Below are positions 12,935-26,100 of a stretch of 64,000 nucleotides of DNA, piece by piece. Position 1 is the stretch's first letter. Each line of letters opens with the position of its first letter. The stretch lies in NCBI GenBank assembly GCA_963978545.1, contig OZ021727.1:47281385-47345384 (forward strand), given 5' to 3'. The notes under the pieces are model-generated. The model was not told the origin of the DNA and searched no databases. It saw nothing but the letters and a program-made list of their open reading frames with translations. Origin of the DNA: Linyphia triangularis. Taxonomy: Eukaryota > Arthropoda > Arachnida > Araneae > Linyphiidae. The position numbers were made by a program, and so were the translations under genes.

Positions 12935-13380
12935 TCCTCCTTCCTACTAATACCAGAAAGAATGCATTGTTATCGATAACAATTCTATTTGTCAAGTTTC
13001 AGCTCGATTGAAAAGTGGGCTAATTAATCCGTCGAAATTACAATAGAAACTAACGTATGTAAAAGCAGTCGTTTAGTGACACTTCGCAAAACTTGATAGA
13101 ATGCATTGTCATCGACTATGAGTTTATCTGTCAAGTTTCAGTTCGATTGGTTGACGGCAAGTGGATAAATTAGTCTTTTGAAATGATAATAGAAGCGGGT
13201 GCAAAAATTATCTTTTAGTAATAGCCCTTAATAATTTTTACAGTGTATTGTAATTGACAACGAATCTATTTGCCAAGTTTCACATCGATTGGTTGACGGC
13301 AAGTATTAATTAGCTCTCCGCAGATTTTCAAATAGACACACCCGCATACAAACAAAATCGAAGTTAATATAAAGGATTAC
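12935..13380 (-). repeat. Leader plus tandem-unit element, locus A (reverse orientation)
   Basis: Read on the minus strand this begins with an AATCCTTTATATTAACTTCG leader (about 13357-13377). Three diverged units of about 125-160 bp follow. Each unit has a CCAATCGA-CTGAAACTTG segment, a TCGATGACAATGCATTC-like segment and a CACTAAA-CTTTTAC-like segment. It is the only one of the six loci of this family in this orientation. See the finding on the dispersed family. Confidence 0.7.
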
Positions 13381-15091
13381 AAAAAAAAAAAAAAAAAAAT
13401 CAAGTAAGTGCATTTATCCGCTAAGTATTCCTGGATATGAGATTGCAAGTACCACGATTTCTTTTTATTATTGAAACAAAAATGTAAAATAATTATCACA
13501 TATTCAACCTTAAGAATTTCAGATACGAAATTGTTTGAAGTAAATAGAAATAAATCGTCTCTAACAATCCTTATACATATTTAATATTCGTTGACTTGAA
13601 GTAATGTTACCTTCCAAAGAAATTCAAAGCTAGGCTTTTCAACATCATAAAAACTTTCAAATTAGTGATAGTACATAAAGTCAAAGAGCAAGAACGGTAA
13701 TAAAATTGGATATTTGTAGGGTTTTTTTTTTATGAGTTTTCTGACCTTAATTTCAAGTAATATTAGGGAGTAAAGAAGAATATTCCAAAAGAACATTGAA
13801 TTGTTCAAATTTGCCAGTAGAAAGCAACTTCTTTCCGAATTCGTTTTTATTACATTTTCTATTAAAACAAAACAGTGCAAGTACATTCTGAATTCGTTCG
13901 TACGAACGCTTTTGTTCATAAATCATTTATATTGTCTATAACTATGTTAATCGATAACGCAATTCTTATTATACTTTCTAGGAAAAAAAAAAAAAAAAAA
14001 AAAAAAAAAACTTTTCGAAGGAACTAAAAAAAATTTTCCCCTTCTGTTTCAAAAACAAACTTTTAAGTTAAGAAATTCTGTAATATTAGTAAGCTGTTTT
14101 TATTCACCAAAAGTAATATCGTCTCATTAAAACTCTATAGGCCATAAATGAATGTGTGCTGGTAACCCAGATTCACAATGATTTTCTCAGTAGTACATAA
14201 AAATGATTTACAACAACAGAAGATGATTGAAAGAGCATAAAATTCACATCCGCGTGGCATAGATTTTTTTTTTATAGAAGAAAATGCGGTTTTTTTTCTC
14301 AGAAAGAAAATGTTTGTACTTTATCAAGAAAATACATATAAAACACTAATAACAATAGATATGGTGATAACTCTTCGATGGTATAATTACTTACTGTTTA
14401 TTATTATTAAGAGTTAAATCACATTGAAATAAATTTATATAAATAGGATGAGGGGAAAATATTTTGTCAATTTATCGTACAGGCATAGAATATAAAAAAT
14501 AACTATTATGAGAAATCGAAATGAATTGACGAGGCATAAGTTCCTCATTTGTGTATGAATCTAAATGAATTGTGAGGTATAAGTTCCCTAGACAATTTCA
14601 GTTTTGGAAAAATTGTATTTTGAATTTTGCTACCATATCTTCATTAACATGCATTATTAGGAAGATTATGTGCTATTTTTTTTAAATTTAAAGTCGTAGA
14701 AGAAAAGTAAGGAAATCTTTCAAATATGTTTAAGGATTAGCTTTTGTGCCGCCTAAGATATTCAAGACGCTTGTGATAATAAGATTTGGGCAGTTTTGAA
14801 CAAGTTCTGCTGAGAAAGTATATGGTTGCCTGCAACTAAAAAGTAGAAAAAAAAACAAAAGGAAAAAAACCAAAAAAAACCCCTGTCAAATTGAATAAAG
14901 TAGCCGTAAATAATGTATTACTAATAACCAGATCGATTTCAGACTGGTAAATAAATCAATGGTATGCGAATAGGATACACATTGATTGTTTAGTTTGTCT
15001 TGAAAGGGGGTATGAACTCTGAACTTTTCTGAAATTACATATAATAATTTTAAATATAAACTCATATCTACAATTATATCCCACGCGAAAT

Positions 15092-15127
<36 letters not shown>

Positions 15128-15140
15128 GAAGGTGTTTTAG

Positions 15141-15180
<40 letters not shown>

Positions 15181-15310
15181 ATGATTTTTAATTTTATTTA
15201 TGTTTAAATAAATTTTACTTAAAATCTATCAAATATTATCAGTTTGTTTTAATTAAATATATGGAACTTATATATTCTTAAAGGCCTTAGCTTCAAAGAT
15301 TCTAAGTAAA
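13381..15310. other. Intergenic with several homopolymer runs, no gene seen
   Basis: This stretch contains A20 (about 13381-13400), A28 (13983-14010), T32 (15093-15124) and A34 (15146-15179). No ORF or RNA gene is convincing. Confidence 0.5.
15093..15179. repeat. T32 / A34 inverted homopolymer pair
   Basis: A run of 32 T (15093-15124) is followed after 21 bp by a run of 34 A (15146-15179). Transcribed, the two could fold into one long A-U hairpin. Confidence 0.9.
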
Positions 15311-15314
15311 ATAT

Positions 15315-15317
<3 letters not shown>

Positions 15318-15409
<92 letters not shown>
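15318..15409. repeat. (TA)n microsatellite, about 92 bp
   Basis: An uninterrupted alternating TA tract. Confidence 0.95.
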
Positions 15410-15411
<2 letters not shown>

Positions 15412-16900
15412 TAATAGGGAAATCATAAGGTGATCTAAAACTAACGACTTTCGGGGAAAAAAAACTATAATTCTCGAATATATGTGAGTAGAAAGAGGCA
15501 TTTTACACATAAATGTTCAAGATTTTATCAATAAAAGATAGTTTTTATCAAGAGATACCACTTTATATCAAAATATTAATGATTAGTAGTTACCATCCCA
15601 CTTAAATAACATCGGGTAGTGGCTTAGAGATACCTACAGCACCCCTGAAATGAAAAAAACTATTATTTTATTCTGGTTGAAAAATCATGCTTTTACTATT
15701 TCCTAACCGCATCTCCTTATAGTCTCAAATGTTCATGGATTATCAATTGTTAGAAAGTTCTGTTACGTTTGGAACACCATGTTAATTCTTTTATCGTAAA
15801 AATACAAACATAACAGCTCTAATTACTCTCAAATGGTCAACCATGTCAGAGCTTCTTTTGATATAGGGGGCACATACTTCTTTTCTTAGGGATTTCTTCG
15901 GTTTTGATTCCATTTCGAGGTTTCCATTTTCTAAGGGATTCCACTAAAAGAATGCTATATCCAAGATTGACTGTCAAACAAGACTAATATCTGGTGGCAA
16001 CATTTTACCCTGAACATAAGTCTGTCAATTTGTCACACAATGCACAATTTGTCGACATTCACTTACTGAAATCTTTTTTGACTTAAATGTTAATTCTTTT
16101 TCTTAAATTTGAGTAAAATTTTTTTACACTGTAATTAGTACTAATGAAAGGAATAGACGTTATTCTTATAAAGTCCCATAAACTTAGCACTTTTAGGCGA
16201 CGACATGTTATACTAGTGATATATATGTCACCGCTCAAGTCCGAAATTGGAGAATGCCTACATTCTCCGGTGATTGTCGGCACATACCAAATACGTCGGT
16301 AAAAGACCAATATTTGGTTATATTCTTATACATTCGGACCAGCTCCGGTGTATGTCGACAAGCACAGATATGGTCTGATGGAGGTCGAAACGAGAAAATA
16401 AAGAGGTGACGAGAAAGCGCCAAATCCTTTGTTCTGCCGTGATTGAGGTCAAATGGCAATGGTAGTTTGAGTTGTTTCAATAAATAAGATGGAAGATAGT
16501 GTTGAAAAAGAGTTTATTATTGGTGTCATTTTCTTTTATCTCTTAAAATGTACTGCTCGTTTATTTACGAATGCTGTTACTTTGATAGATATCATAATTT
16601 GTTTTAATAATAAAGTATGATTTAAAAACGTAAATTTTTTTTCCCTTCAATATTCATCATCAGTGTATAGTAAATGTCGATATCTACAGATGTAAGTGAG
16701 AAAGGCGAATGTTGGGCTCTAAACAAAGCAGAAGATGACCTTTTACTGATTTTTGAAAAAAAAAATGGAAGGAATTTTTTTTTGGACCAATAAAACAAAA
16801 TCGAGAACCACATATTCATGATATATATAAAAAATATGGCGAATCCGATACAATGAAAATAGTGAAAATATCGTATTAAATGGCTGGGGCATGCATGTAT
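15410..16900. other. Intergenic, no gene seen
   Basis: Short overlapping ORFs around 16083-16480 (minus) lie in a slightly less AT-rich patch with repeated (C/G)AT(A/T)TGTCGGC/GTCGACA-like words. They have no recognisable domain, and I do not call them genes. Confidence 0.4.
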
Positions 16901-16929
16901 ATATATATATCTGCAACCAAATTATATTT

Positions 16930-17130
16930 TCAAATATCGAGTGCAAACGACGAAGAGGACTACCACCCACACAGATGGATGATTGATAGTGTTGAAACAG
17001 ACCTAAGAAAGATGGGTGTGAACTGATGGAAGGCTATTGCGCAGGATAATCAGATGGAGAAAAATTGGAGAGATAGTCTTGGCCTGTAACAAGCTGTAGT
17101 GCTTGCGAAGAAGTGAGAAATGAGGATATT
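16930..17130 (+). pseudogene. Non-LTR retrotransposon 3'-end remnant
   Basis: Across two frames the plus strand reads CKRRRGLPPTQMDD, then SVETDLRKMGVN, WKAIAQDNQMEKNWRD and QAVVLAKK. This RGRP-x-W-D, DL-KMG, W-x-A-D-x-W-R pattern is typical of the extreme C-terminus of LINE reverse transcriptase ORFs. Several stops interrupt it. The rest of the element is missing, as in 5'-truncated LINE insertions. Confidence 0.6.
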
Positions 17131-18207
17131 TAGCAAATATTTCGGACATATACCAAGCGACTATGTGAAGTGAATGCTAAATGTCGACATTTGCCAAATA
17201 TCGGAATTTCATAGAAACATTTTTTTTTTTTTACACAAAACTTAGAATTGTAGGAAAAACCTGACCCTATCCCCTTAAGAGCACACAGTGGGATATAACT
17301 CCACTTGGAAACAGCTTATAATGTTTCTTATATGGACTTGTCACTTCCACTGTCGAGCTCAAGAAACAAAGACATCTCAATACTAGCCTGCCAATGAGTT
17401 ATTTCCGAAATAAATATAATAATGAGAAATATTTAGATTTTTTTTTATCAAAATATCTCAGTTGCAAAGAAATAAATTGAAGCATGTGTTTAATATTCAA
17501 GCTGGTCGGAAATGAATACAATCTAAAAATAAATTGTATATTGCTTATCTAAAAGTACTGGCATGTCTATCAAGTGGGTTCAAATCCCTTCACATTCGTT
17601 TAACACTGCAAATAACTAATTCATAAACTGCTTTGACCCAAACGAAAAGTTGAGAAAAAAGCTACATTGACATTTAAAAAAAATTTCATAATGCTTTATA
17701 ACTGTAGCAGGAGAATAGTATTCGATTTGGAGATACGATTCCAACTTTTGCAAATAAAATATTTTTATTTATTGAATAGAACTTATGTACGAGGTTATTT
17801 GGAGACTGGCAGCATGCTATCTTCATCATCAAATAATAGATATGACTACATTTCGAAATAAGTTCGAATTTTCCGAATCTTCATAATCAATTAGTAAATC
17901 GGAAAACCTGTCCACATGTTACCGTGGCATTAGTGCTTATTCCATAAACGAAAAAATGCGTTTCATAAATACCAGTTCGTAGTATTCAGTCAACATTTTA
18001 ATGTCATAGAGTAAGAAAGGTAAGTTAAGAAAAGAGTCCATAATTCTCTGTGGTCATTTTTTTCCGAACAGTTTTACTTTAGACTTCAAAGCATTAATCA
18101 AGACATCCTACACAAATAGGTTCAGAAAAAAGAAGTCGATGACTGAACTGCAGTTTCATTTATCATTTTCGTTGATAGATGGCAGCACGATTATAAGTAA
18201 TCTGAGG
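17131..18207. other. Intergenic, no gene seen
   Basis: AT-rich. No domain-bearing ORF or structured RNA is recognised. Confidence 0.4.
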
Positions 18208-19255
18208 TTAAGGGGGTATTCTGGTTTAGAAATTCGAAAAAAATCGATTTTTTTGTGTGCATATTTTCATAGTATAACCCTTCAAGAAAATCTCCCTAAA
18301 AGGATTTTTCAAAATTCGAATAATTTTCGGAGTTACAGCTCATTTTGTGACGCGCCGACAAAACCGTTTCGCAGCCGGGTCGCGCGAGCAAACAATAGAC
18401 GATCGGCTAACTCTGGCCGCCAAGGTCTTTTGTACTCGATGTATTTTCTTCACTCGATGTATATTTCTCAAAATTCACTACTCGGGAACTGGGTGATCGT
18501 TTTAACCAATTTAGTTCAAATATATTTATACTAAGTGCTCAGTTAAGTTCAGTTTTGTTTCGACTATCTCGCTGTACAAACGTAAGTATTCTGAAATCAG
18601 TGACGTGAAAAAAAATATTTTTAGTGTAAAATTTAATTAATAACAAGTGAGTATAAAACGTCAGTAAACGACTCCGACTGCGCGCGATTAGTCCTCAAAC
18701 TTTAAACTCGTTTTTCTCGTAACTACTTTTCTGGAAACAGTGTGCATGATATCTTTAATTCTACTCAACCGATTCACTTGAAATTTTACACAGAGCTTCT
18801 TTATACATTATAGTATCGCACTACGAAGAGTTTTAAATTTTTTTTTTGTATTTTTAAAAAATTCCAAACGACAAAAAAACAGGGAAAATACGAAACTTTT
18901 TTTTCAAACCACCGCCATTTTGTGAAAACAAATTTTCTTTTTCAAAAACGTTTCGTAGTGCGATAACTACACCCTTCCTCTTTACGAATTATTCATGGAT
19001 TTCCATTTCAGGTCATGGGAAGGATTTATATCCTGCACACCAGGACAAGCCATTTTTCCATCAGTCCCCACTTCGCCGACCTGCAGTTTTTTATAATTTA
19101 ATTTTTTTTCTTATATTATTAATGTTTTGTATTCTTAAAATATCAATAAAAAGCTTATAAAAAAATGTATAGTAAAAAAAATATATATATTTTTTTTTTA
19201 TCGCGTCCGAAAAAATACCTAAAATTCGGGCTTCTAAACCAGAATACCCCCTTAA
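18208..19255. mobile_element. TTAA-flanked 1-kb TIR element (Kolobok-like)
   Basis: TTAA at 18208-18211 and at 19252-19255 flank a 1040-bp body. Both ends read GGGGGTATTCTGGTTTAGAA, about 20 bp of perfect TIR. Duplication of TTAA with G-rich ends fits Kolobok. piggyBac also duplicates TTAA but usually has CCC ends. No transposase domain is readable. An ORF running from 18139 to 18534 crosses the left end and is accidental. Confidence 0.75.
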
Positions 19256-19404
19256 CAAACTTGCTTATAATGTAACTTTCCCTCGAAGCAAAAATACAAC
19301 ACATCAAAATCAAGGTAAGTAAAACATATTTGTAATGTGGAAGAAAACTTATTTAAATCCAGAACTACTTGGTATTAATCCTCACGAAATGAATGCAAGA
19401 TTAG

Positions 19405-19432
<28 letters not shown>
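19405..19432. repeat. Homopolymer A28
   Basis: An uninterrupted A run just right of the TTAA element. Confidence 0.9.
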
Positions 19433-19435
<3 letters not shown>

Positions 19436-19683
19436 ACAAGATTTAATAAAAGAAAATAGGCATGAATTTAAAATTTCATTGTTGCATCTCTCAGGCTTCT
19501 TGAATATTAAATTCAATTGTCTTAACATGTTTTCTCTTGTGAGATATTTTACAATAATTTTAATTTATTTACATTAAATAAAGATGACATAAAAAATTAT
19601 TGAGTGTTAAACTTGTATATCATACTTTGCTCTTAACAAGTGACAGTAATCTAAATAACCAAGTAGCTATATAATAAAAACTA

Positions 19684-19689
19684 TTTATT
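19684..19689 (-). terminator. Polyadenylation signal AATAAA of the FASTK-family gene
   Basis: AATAAA on the minus strand lies 32 bp past the stop codon (19721-19723). If used, the 3' UTR would be very short. Other AATAAA words occur further downstream, so the real cleavage site is not certain. Confidence 0.5.
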
Positions 19690-19720
19690 TTTTACATAAG
19701 TTAGGAATTATTCCTAGTCA

Positions 19721-19837
19721 TCAAAATAGTGTATTTGTCTTTACTATCTGTTCTTCTTGTATGACATGTTTTATTTCATGCATAAGGAAAGGAATTTTTT
19801 CACGATCTGGTAGATTTCTCCATGTTGTATAATTTAT
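19721..19837 (-). CDS. FASTK-family gene, last exon (end of RAP domain and stop)
   Basis: Acceptor CAATTTCAG. 38 codons then TGA. INYTTWRNLPDREKIPFLMH is the aromatic W-x-L plus K-x-x-F/Y-L end of a RAP domain, the position at which FASTK proteins normally terminate. Confidence 0.88.
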   Translation of the reverse strand: MNYTTWRNLPDREKIPFLMHEIKHVIQEEQIVKTNTLF

Positions 19838-20133
19838 CTGAAATTGTAAGATTACTTGGATTATAAAAAAAAGTATAAATTAAATATTTTCTGAAATAGA
19901 TACATTAAAAGTATAATGGGAGAGCAATGCAAAAATAGACAGTCTTGCAAAAAAAACTTAAAATTTACACTATGACTATTTCAAGTTAGCATGATTTTCC
20001 TACAATGCAGTAAAATGGTCGTCACTGCTAATTAAAATCAACAACTAGAAAATCATAAATCTTTGAAGTATAAATCTATATAAATAAAAGAGGAAGTTTG
20101 TAGGTGTTTTTTTTTCTATTTACTTCTCCACTC

Positions 20134-20171
<38 letters not shown>

Positions 20172-23100
20172 CGAAACGTATTATTTTTTAGGATCTATAA
20201 AAATTATTGGTGTTAAAAAATAGCATTTTAATTAAGTTTAAATAATTCGAATTAAATAAAATTATCAATAAGGATTACTTGATAGATATAAACAAGATGT
20301 TGGAAAATTAGATTGACAGATTTAAACTGTAAAGCAAATTATGTATTCAGGAAATGGCCAAAATAAGGGATGAGATTGGCAGAAAAGCAAAAAGACTGAA
20401 ATTATATGTGAGCAAAAAATGTGTACCATAATTTATACGCGAAAGATATTTTTAGAATTCATGAATGACATTGGTCAGAGAACAAGAAGAAAGAAATCCA
20501 AAAATTGGTCAAAAAAGCATGGAAAAGGAACGATATCCAAAATTTATAAAAAAAGCTAGCAGAAGGAAAACTATACAAATATTAGGGCAAAAAAAAAAAA
20601 AAAAAGCATGTGGAAGGGTTGATTTACCAATTTTAAAGATACAATGAAATTTCTTACACCATATAATAATTTCCTTTCAAACATTTGGGAAGAAATTACT
20701 ATGTTTGGAGAATAATATGTGGTCCATACTATTCTCCGAATTTCAGTTATAAAAAAAAAGATAAGTAAAATGCCTTCCATACAAACTACACATAAAATTG
20801 ACTAATTTAAAAGATGCATGAAACTGTAAAATCTGCATATTTTGTTGCTGGTAAAAGTGCTGGGATTTGACATAATAACCATTTTATTTAACTTAGTAAT
20901 GTTAGATAATGTTATCCAGCAAAAGTACAATTCAATCAGAATGAAGCATTATAAAGAAAATACTCCAGTACTAAGATAACAGTAACCGAGATTCATGTCT
21001 TGCGATCGGATCTACAACTTTTGTACATTTATTAACTACATTTCCGGTAAATTCAAATCTCTGTAATTAAGAAAACAATGCAAATGTGCCCTTAAACAAG
21101 TATTTTTTTTATTATACATATTTTATAAGAAAACATTTAAACATGTTTTAAGTCAAAGAGCGATATTGCAGAGCTTGGTATTCTATCAAGATTTATTTTG
21201 GTTGACTGTGTGCATGTGCAGAACCCCAAAACTTCCAGGTGGTTAGCTTTAGGCTAACTATCAAAATCCTAGGCCTTTGTGTCCTTTATCTTTTCAAACA
21301 AATGTTTTGAATTCTGTACTGGAAACTTAAAATGCATTACAGCTTAAAACAAATTTATTTGAAAGAAATAATATTGACTGTCACAAAATTATTTCATTTG
21401 AATGAAGTCCAGATATAATACTTAAGTTTTAAAACATAAAAACTTGTTAATCTGAAATTTAGATTAACTTATGTTCTGTCATGCTTTTCTTAGAATGTAA
21501 AGGCAGTTGGTAACATTTCTGATTAAGTAAGAGATGAATGAAAACTATTATAATCATACAACACCTTGATAAAGCCAGCTATGACATTTGAAATATTTAC
21601 CTGTTAACAAATCAAAAGCAACACTTGACACAAAGCTAGTTTATATATAATTCTGCTCCAATCTCATTAAACTTAAGAAATGACTCATATTTTAAGAAAT
21701 AATAAACATATTACATATTATTCTTGCATGTATCCTCAATTTCTTGTGTAGAATGTTAACCATGTATCCTCAATTAATTTTTAGACTGAGATTCCTGACA
21801 AAATTTATGGCAGCAAACAGCAGTGATATTAGAAATTGGGCCAATGACAAGATAGTTTCTAAATTGTAATTTCTGCATCAACACTATATTCAAGCACACA
21901 CTGATTTCTTACATAGTTTCCTTTTTTAGTAAGATAATTTCTCTTTATCAAATTGTGTAAGGCGTGTTTGACATGGGGTTGCTAAGAGATTGATATATAG
22001 AATAAATTCAGGAGTGATGGATCTAAGAGGATAATATATAGGTCTAAGGAACCATAAATGTTTCTTTTATTAGGTGTAGAGGGTTAAAACAAAATTTTTC
22101 TTGCAATTTTGAGTCACTAATACTTTTACAATAATGCAAACTTAAACAAAAGTAAATTTAAGGGAATTTATTGCACCAAAAATGATTTTGTATTGTATAT
22201 ATATTTTTAAGAATAATAAAGACTTTGATAAAAATGTAAATTTTTGCACTTTAAATTTTTTTTTAATTTTATAAATGAAGAAAATATTTTTTCCTCACAA
22301 AATTGTAATTTTTCAAAAATGCTTTGATATTTCATTAATTGCCGAGTCTGATATTCTCTCTCCCCCCCCCCCTTCTCCAATATTTTCAGCGTTGCTGGAC
22401 TCCAGCTTATTGCAAGGGCTGCCAAGTTTCGGAATTTCAAAGGTTGAGATAGCAATTTCTTTTGAAACCTCCTTTAAAAAGTAACAATTTGTATTTAAAG
22501 CATAAATAACCAATTCAGAGAGATGACATATTACACATGTACAGGATTTCGATTTCATATTTCTTTCAATACTTGCAAGATACAGTTTAAAAGCTACTGC
22601 AATACAATAAAACTACACATAAACCTATAAGACATTTTAAGTACTTCCAACATTACACTATTTTCATAACTAAGAATTCATAAATATATAAGTATAAAAG
22701 GAATCATAAGTGTTAAAAGGTAAATATACTCAAGTGGATGAAACTCACCACAACAGGAGAAAATTTCTTTTTTGTCAGTGCTTTAATTTTTAAACTTTCC
22801 CATCCTCTAAGCACTTCAGGATCTTTACAGTAATAATCTTCATGGGCAACAATAACAGTGACTCTAAAGAAATTATAAAATAGAGAATAAATAAATTTTT
22901 AAAAGTAATAAAAATAATAAGGAATTGTAAGCAAACAAGTTTTTTAAATAATTTTTTACAGATGTTTTAAGAATTTTATGATACAATATTCTTTTTTATT
23001 TAACCAATTTTAATTAAGACTTTAGAGAAATGATTAGAAAAACATATCAAGAGCTATCTCAATTTCTTTATTATATATTCATTAAAAATTAAATAACTGA

Positions 23101-26100
23101 GTTTAAAAGTCCACGGTCAAAAGCAGGTTCTGCATTCAGTGGTTTATTTAAGAAAATTATGTGCACAATTTTTCAGTTTGGTTTGATGAAATGTTAGTTT
23201 ACTTAGTTTTCAGATAGAAAAAAGTTAAACTATTAAAGCCTAATATTGAAGTGAAAAAAATTAGTCTCTGTCAAAGGGAAAGAAATAATTAATGAATAAT
23301 CTACATTCAGTTTTATAATTTTGGTCACATTCAAATAAAAAGGGAAATATTTCTTATAACCATGAAGGAAAATATTTTTCTATTGTGTGGTAAAGGATTT
23401 AATTTTTTAAATTATGTAATTCGAATGAAAACGTACATTATCATGTATAAAAAAATTCTATATGTTTCGAAGGAATATTTCTATAAATGCTGTTAGCTAA
23501 TAACTTACACTCAGTTTTGTAATTTTGATGTCATTCAAATAAAAAGAAAACATTTTTTTATAACCATGAAAGAAAATATTTTTCAATTATGAAGTAATGG
23601 ATTCAATTTTGAAAATTATATAACTGAGATGAAAAAATATATTATTATGACTGACAAAAAATTCTATACATTTCGAAGCAGTATTTCAATAAATAAGGAA
23701 AATATATTATCTGCACTACAAAAGATTCCTCTTATTTATCATACATAAGCATAATTTGTTAACACATATACTTAGCATATCAAACAAAATTCACTAATTA
23801 AGTAAAAATTATGAAAAAAAAGTTACAACATACATTTTTGCATCAGCAGGAAGAACATAATCCTCGACAAATGATACATTTTGTGGTCTTATTGAAGGTG
23901 ATTGATTTGAAACAAAGTTCTGGAGTGAAACTGGATAATTTCCACTTCTCATTGCAAGCATATGATCTAGAAAAAGTTGAAAGATACATTTAATATAATT
24001 TTTAATATATTACACATATTATAAATACACATATTATAAATACATAAATTCAGTGGGATGCTATGAGAATGTTAAAAAGAATCCTCATTCCCAAATACAT
24101 TTCATTCAGTATTGAAGTTTGAATAAAAAGTTTTCAATTGTCATTCGAATTACAATTGAATCCCACAAAACTTTCTTAAAAATTTAAAAGTTAAATCAAA
24201 TAAATTTGAGAATGATGATTTTTTGTCCCATTACTTTGAAGTATCAGTGGTAGAATAACTTTTATTAACAAGAAAATGTTAAAATTTTGGTAGAGGCTGA
24301 AAATTAGTCTAAATCCAAAGCATATCATTTATTCAAATTCAGTATACCAGAGAAAGAACAGTTTTAATATTCATGTTATTTGAAAAGGGAAAAAACAATT
24401 TAAAGTTTCCCATAGTTTTATACTAAAGCAAATGTAAACTATCAAAAACTAATTTAAGGAAATGGATTGCACAAAAAATAAATTAGTTAATAATTTTTAA
24501 TAATATAAATGTTATTGACCAAAACATGGGATTTCTTGCTCTTGTAGATTTATTTTTTAATTAGCAAAAGCAGAAAAATTCAATTTCCAGATTAAAAGTA
24601 ATTTTTTAAAAATATCTGATATTTTCCCTGATGTTGGGTACCCTTAAGTTTTCAAACTCTAATGCTTTTACAATCTTTATGATTTAAATTACTTTAATGA
24701 TTTCTTTTCTTGCACAAAGCTATTAAGTCTTGGATGTAAGGCATGATGTAAACACATTTTAAATAAACATAAGTTTGGAAAGGAAAATTGAATTCAACAG
24801 TTGCAGATATTATTAAGATTACTGGATGTATATAGAGTACATTTCTACCGTACGAAAATGCTATTATAGAATGATAAGAATACATTTTGGAATGAAATAG
24901 ATTCAAGGAAAAAAATGCTCAAAATATTTGTATCAGTCCAGTAAATAAATTCAAATAGTTAATGGGCAATTCTCTGTTGAAAGCACAAGACACTTTAGCT
25001 CTTTTTTCTACTCATAAACAAATTAGAATTTTAAAATTATTATGAATCTAGCAATTATGCTATTGTTTTATACAACTCTACTTGGCGAAAAAAGTTATAT
25101 GGAAAAATATTAATTTTTCCATATAACTGTTGTAAGTAATATGATATAAAATAAAAACATAACTATTAGATTCATCTTAATTTGATTATTCTTATCTGTT
25201 TACGAGTAGAAAAAGGAGCCAAAATGTCCTGTGTGTCAGCCAGAGAATTGACCTAATTTAAAAAGTGTGTAGATAACTATAGTCATTCATTAGCTTCAAA
25301 AGAAAAATAGTCAAATTACTTACCAATGAAAATACCATCATGAGTAAAAACTGCACTTTGTAGAAATTGTGGTCCACCAAGACCATTTTCAATAAACTTT
25401 ACTAAAGGACAATCATAATGCGAAAACCTCTCACAAACAGTTTGAGAAAGGCTTTTTAAAATTGTGTTTGGAAAGTGAAAATTGTCTTGTTGATCATAAA
25501 TTTCCAAGCTCCAAACCAATCCTAATACATTTTTTTCAAAGTCTTTACTTCGGCCTAAAATTAAAACAGTATGATTAAAGGCAATAGTTCATATCACATT
25601 TGTTTAGAATATTATCAATTTATAAAATAAGATTTTCACTGATTATGCAAACATATTTTTTCATACGTTATGCCATATTTTGGTACAACAAGAAATTTTA
25701 AAGTATATTGCTAAAAAAGTAACCAAAATGAAATTTGTGAATACTTTAAAATTACAATTGAAGGTTATATTAATCCTAATTAACCAAAAAATTAATTTAA
25801 CTGTTAATAAAAAATTGAGAACTTAGGCAGAAAATCAAAAATGTAAATATTCTAGCACTCCTTTTTTAGAAAGCATTTTAAGGTATATTTTCTTAGATAG
25901 AACAAGATTAAAGAATATTGATACAAATAACCATAAAATATTTGAAGCCTTAAAGTAAAAATTTTTAAACATCTGTAACAATAATTTTTATGTTTATAAT
26001 GATATTTGTTATTTCTATGCATTTCTATGCTTCATTTGAGTAAAAGATAATAAATTTTAAAATAAAATAAGTTCCTTTAAAACTTGTACAGTAAAATGTA

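Noticed and set aside
15268..15510. 80-codon minus-strand ORF rich in IYIYIY
   Set aside because: It is the translation of the (TA)n microsatellite and cannot be a gene.
18139..18534. 131-codon plus-strand ORF
   Set aside because: It crosses the left boundary of the TTAA-flanked element, so half is flank and half element; no domain.
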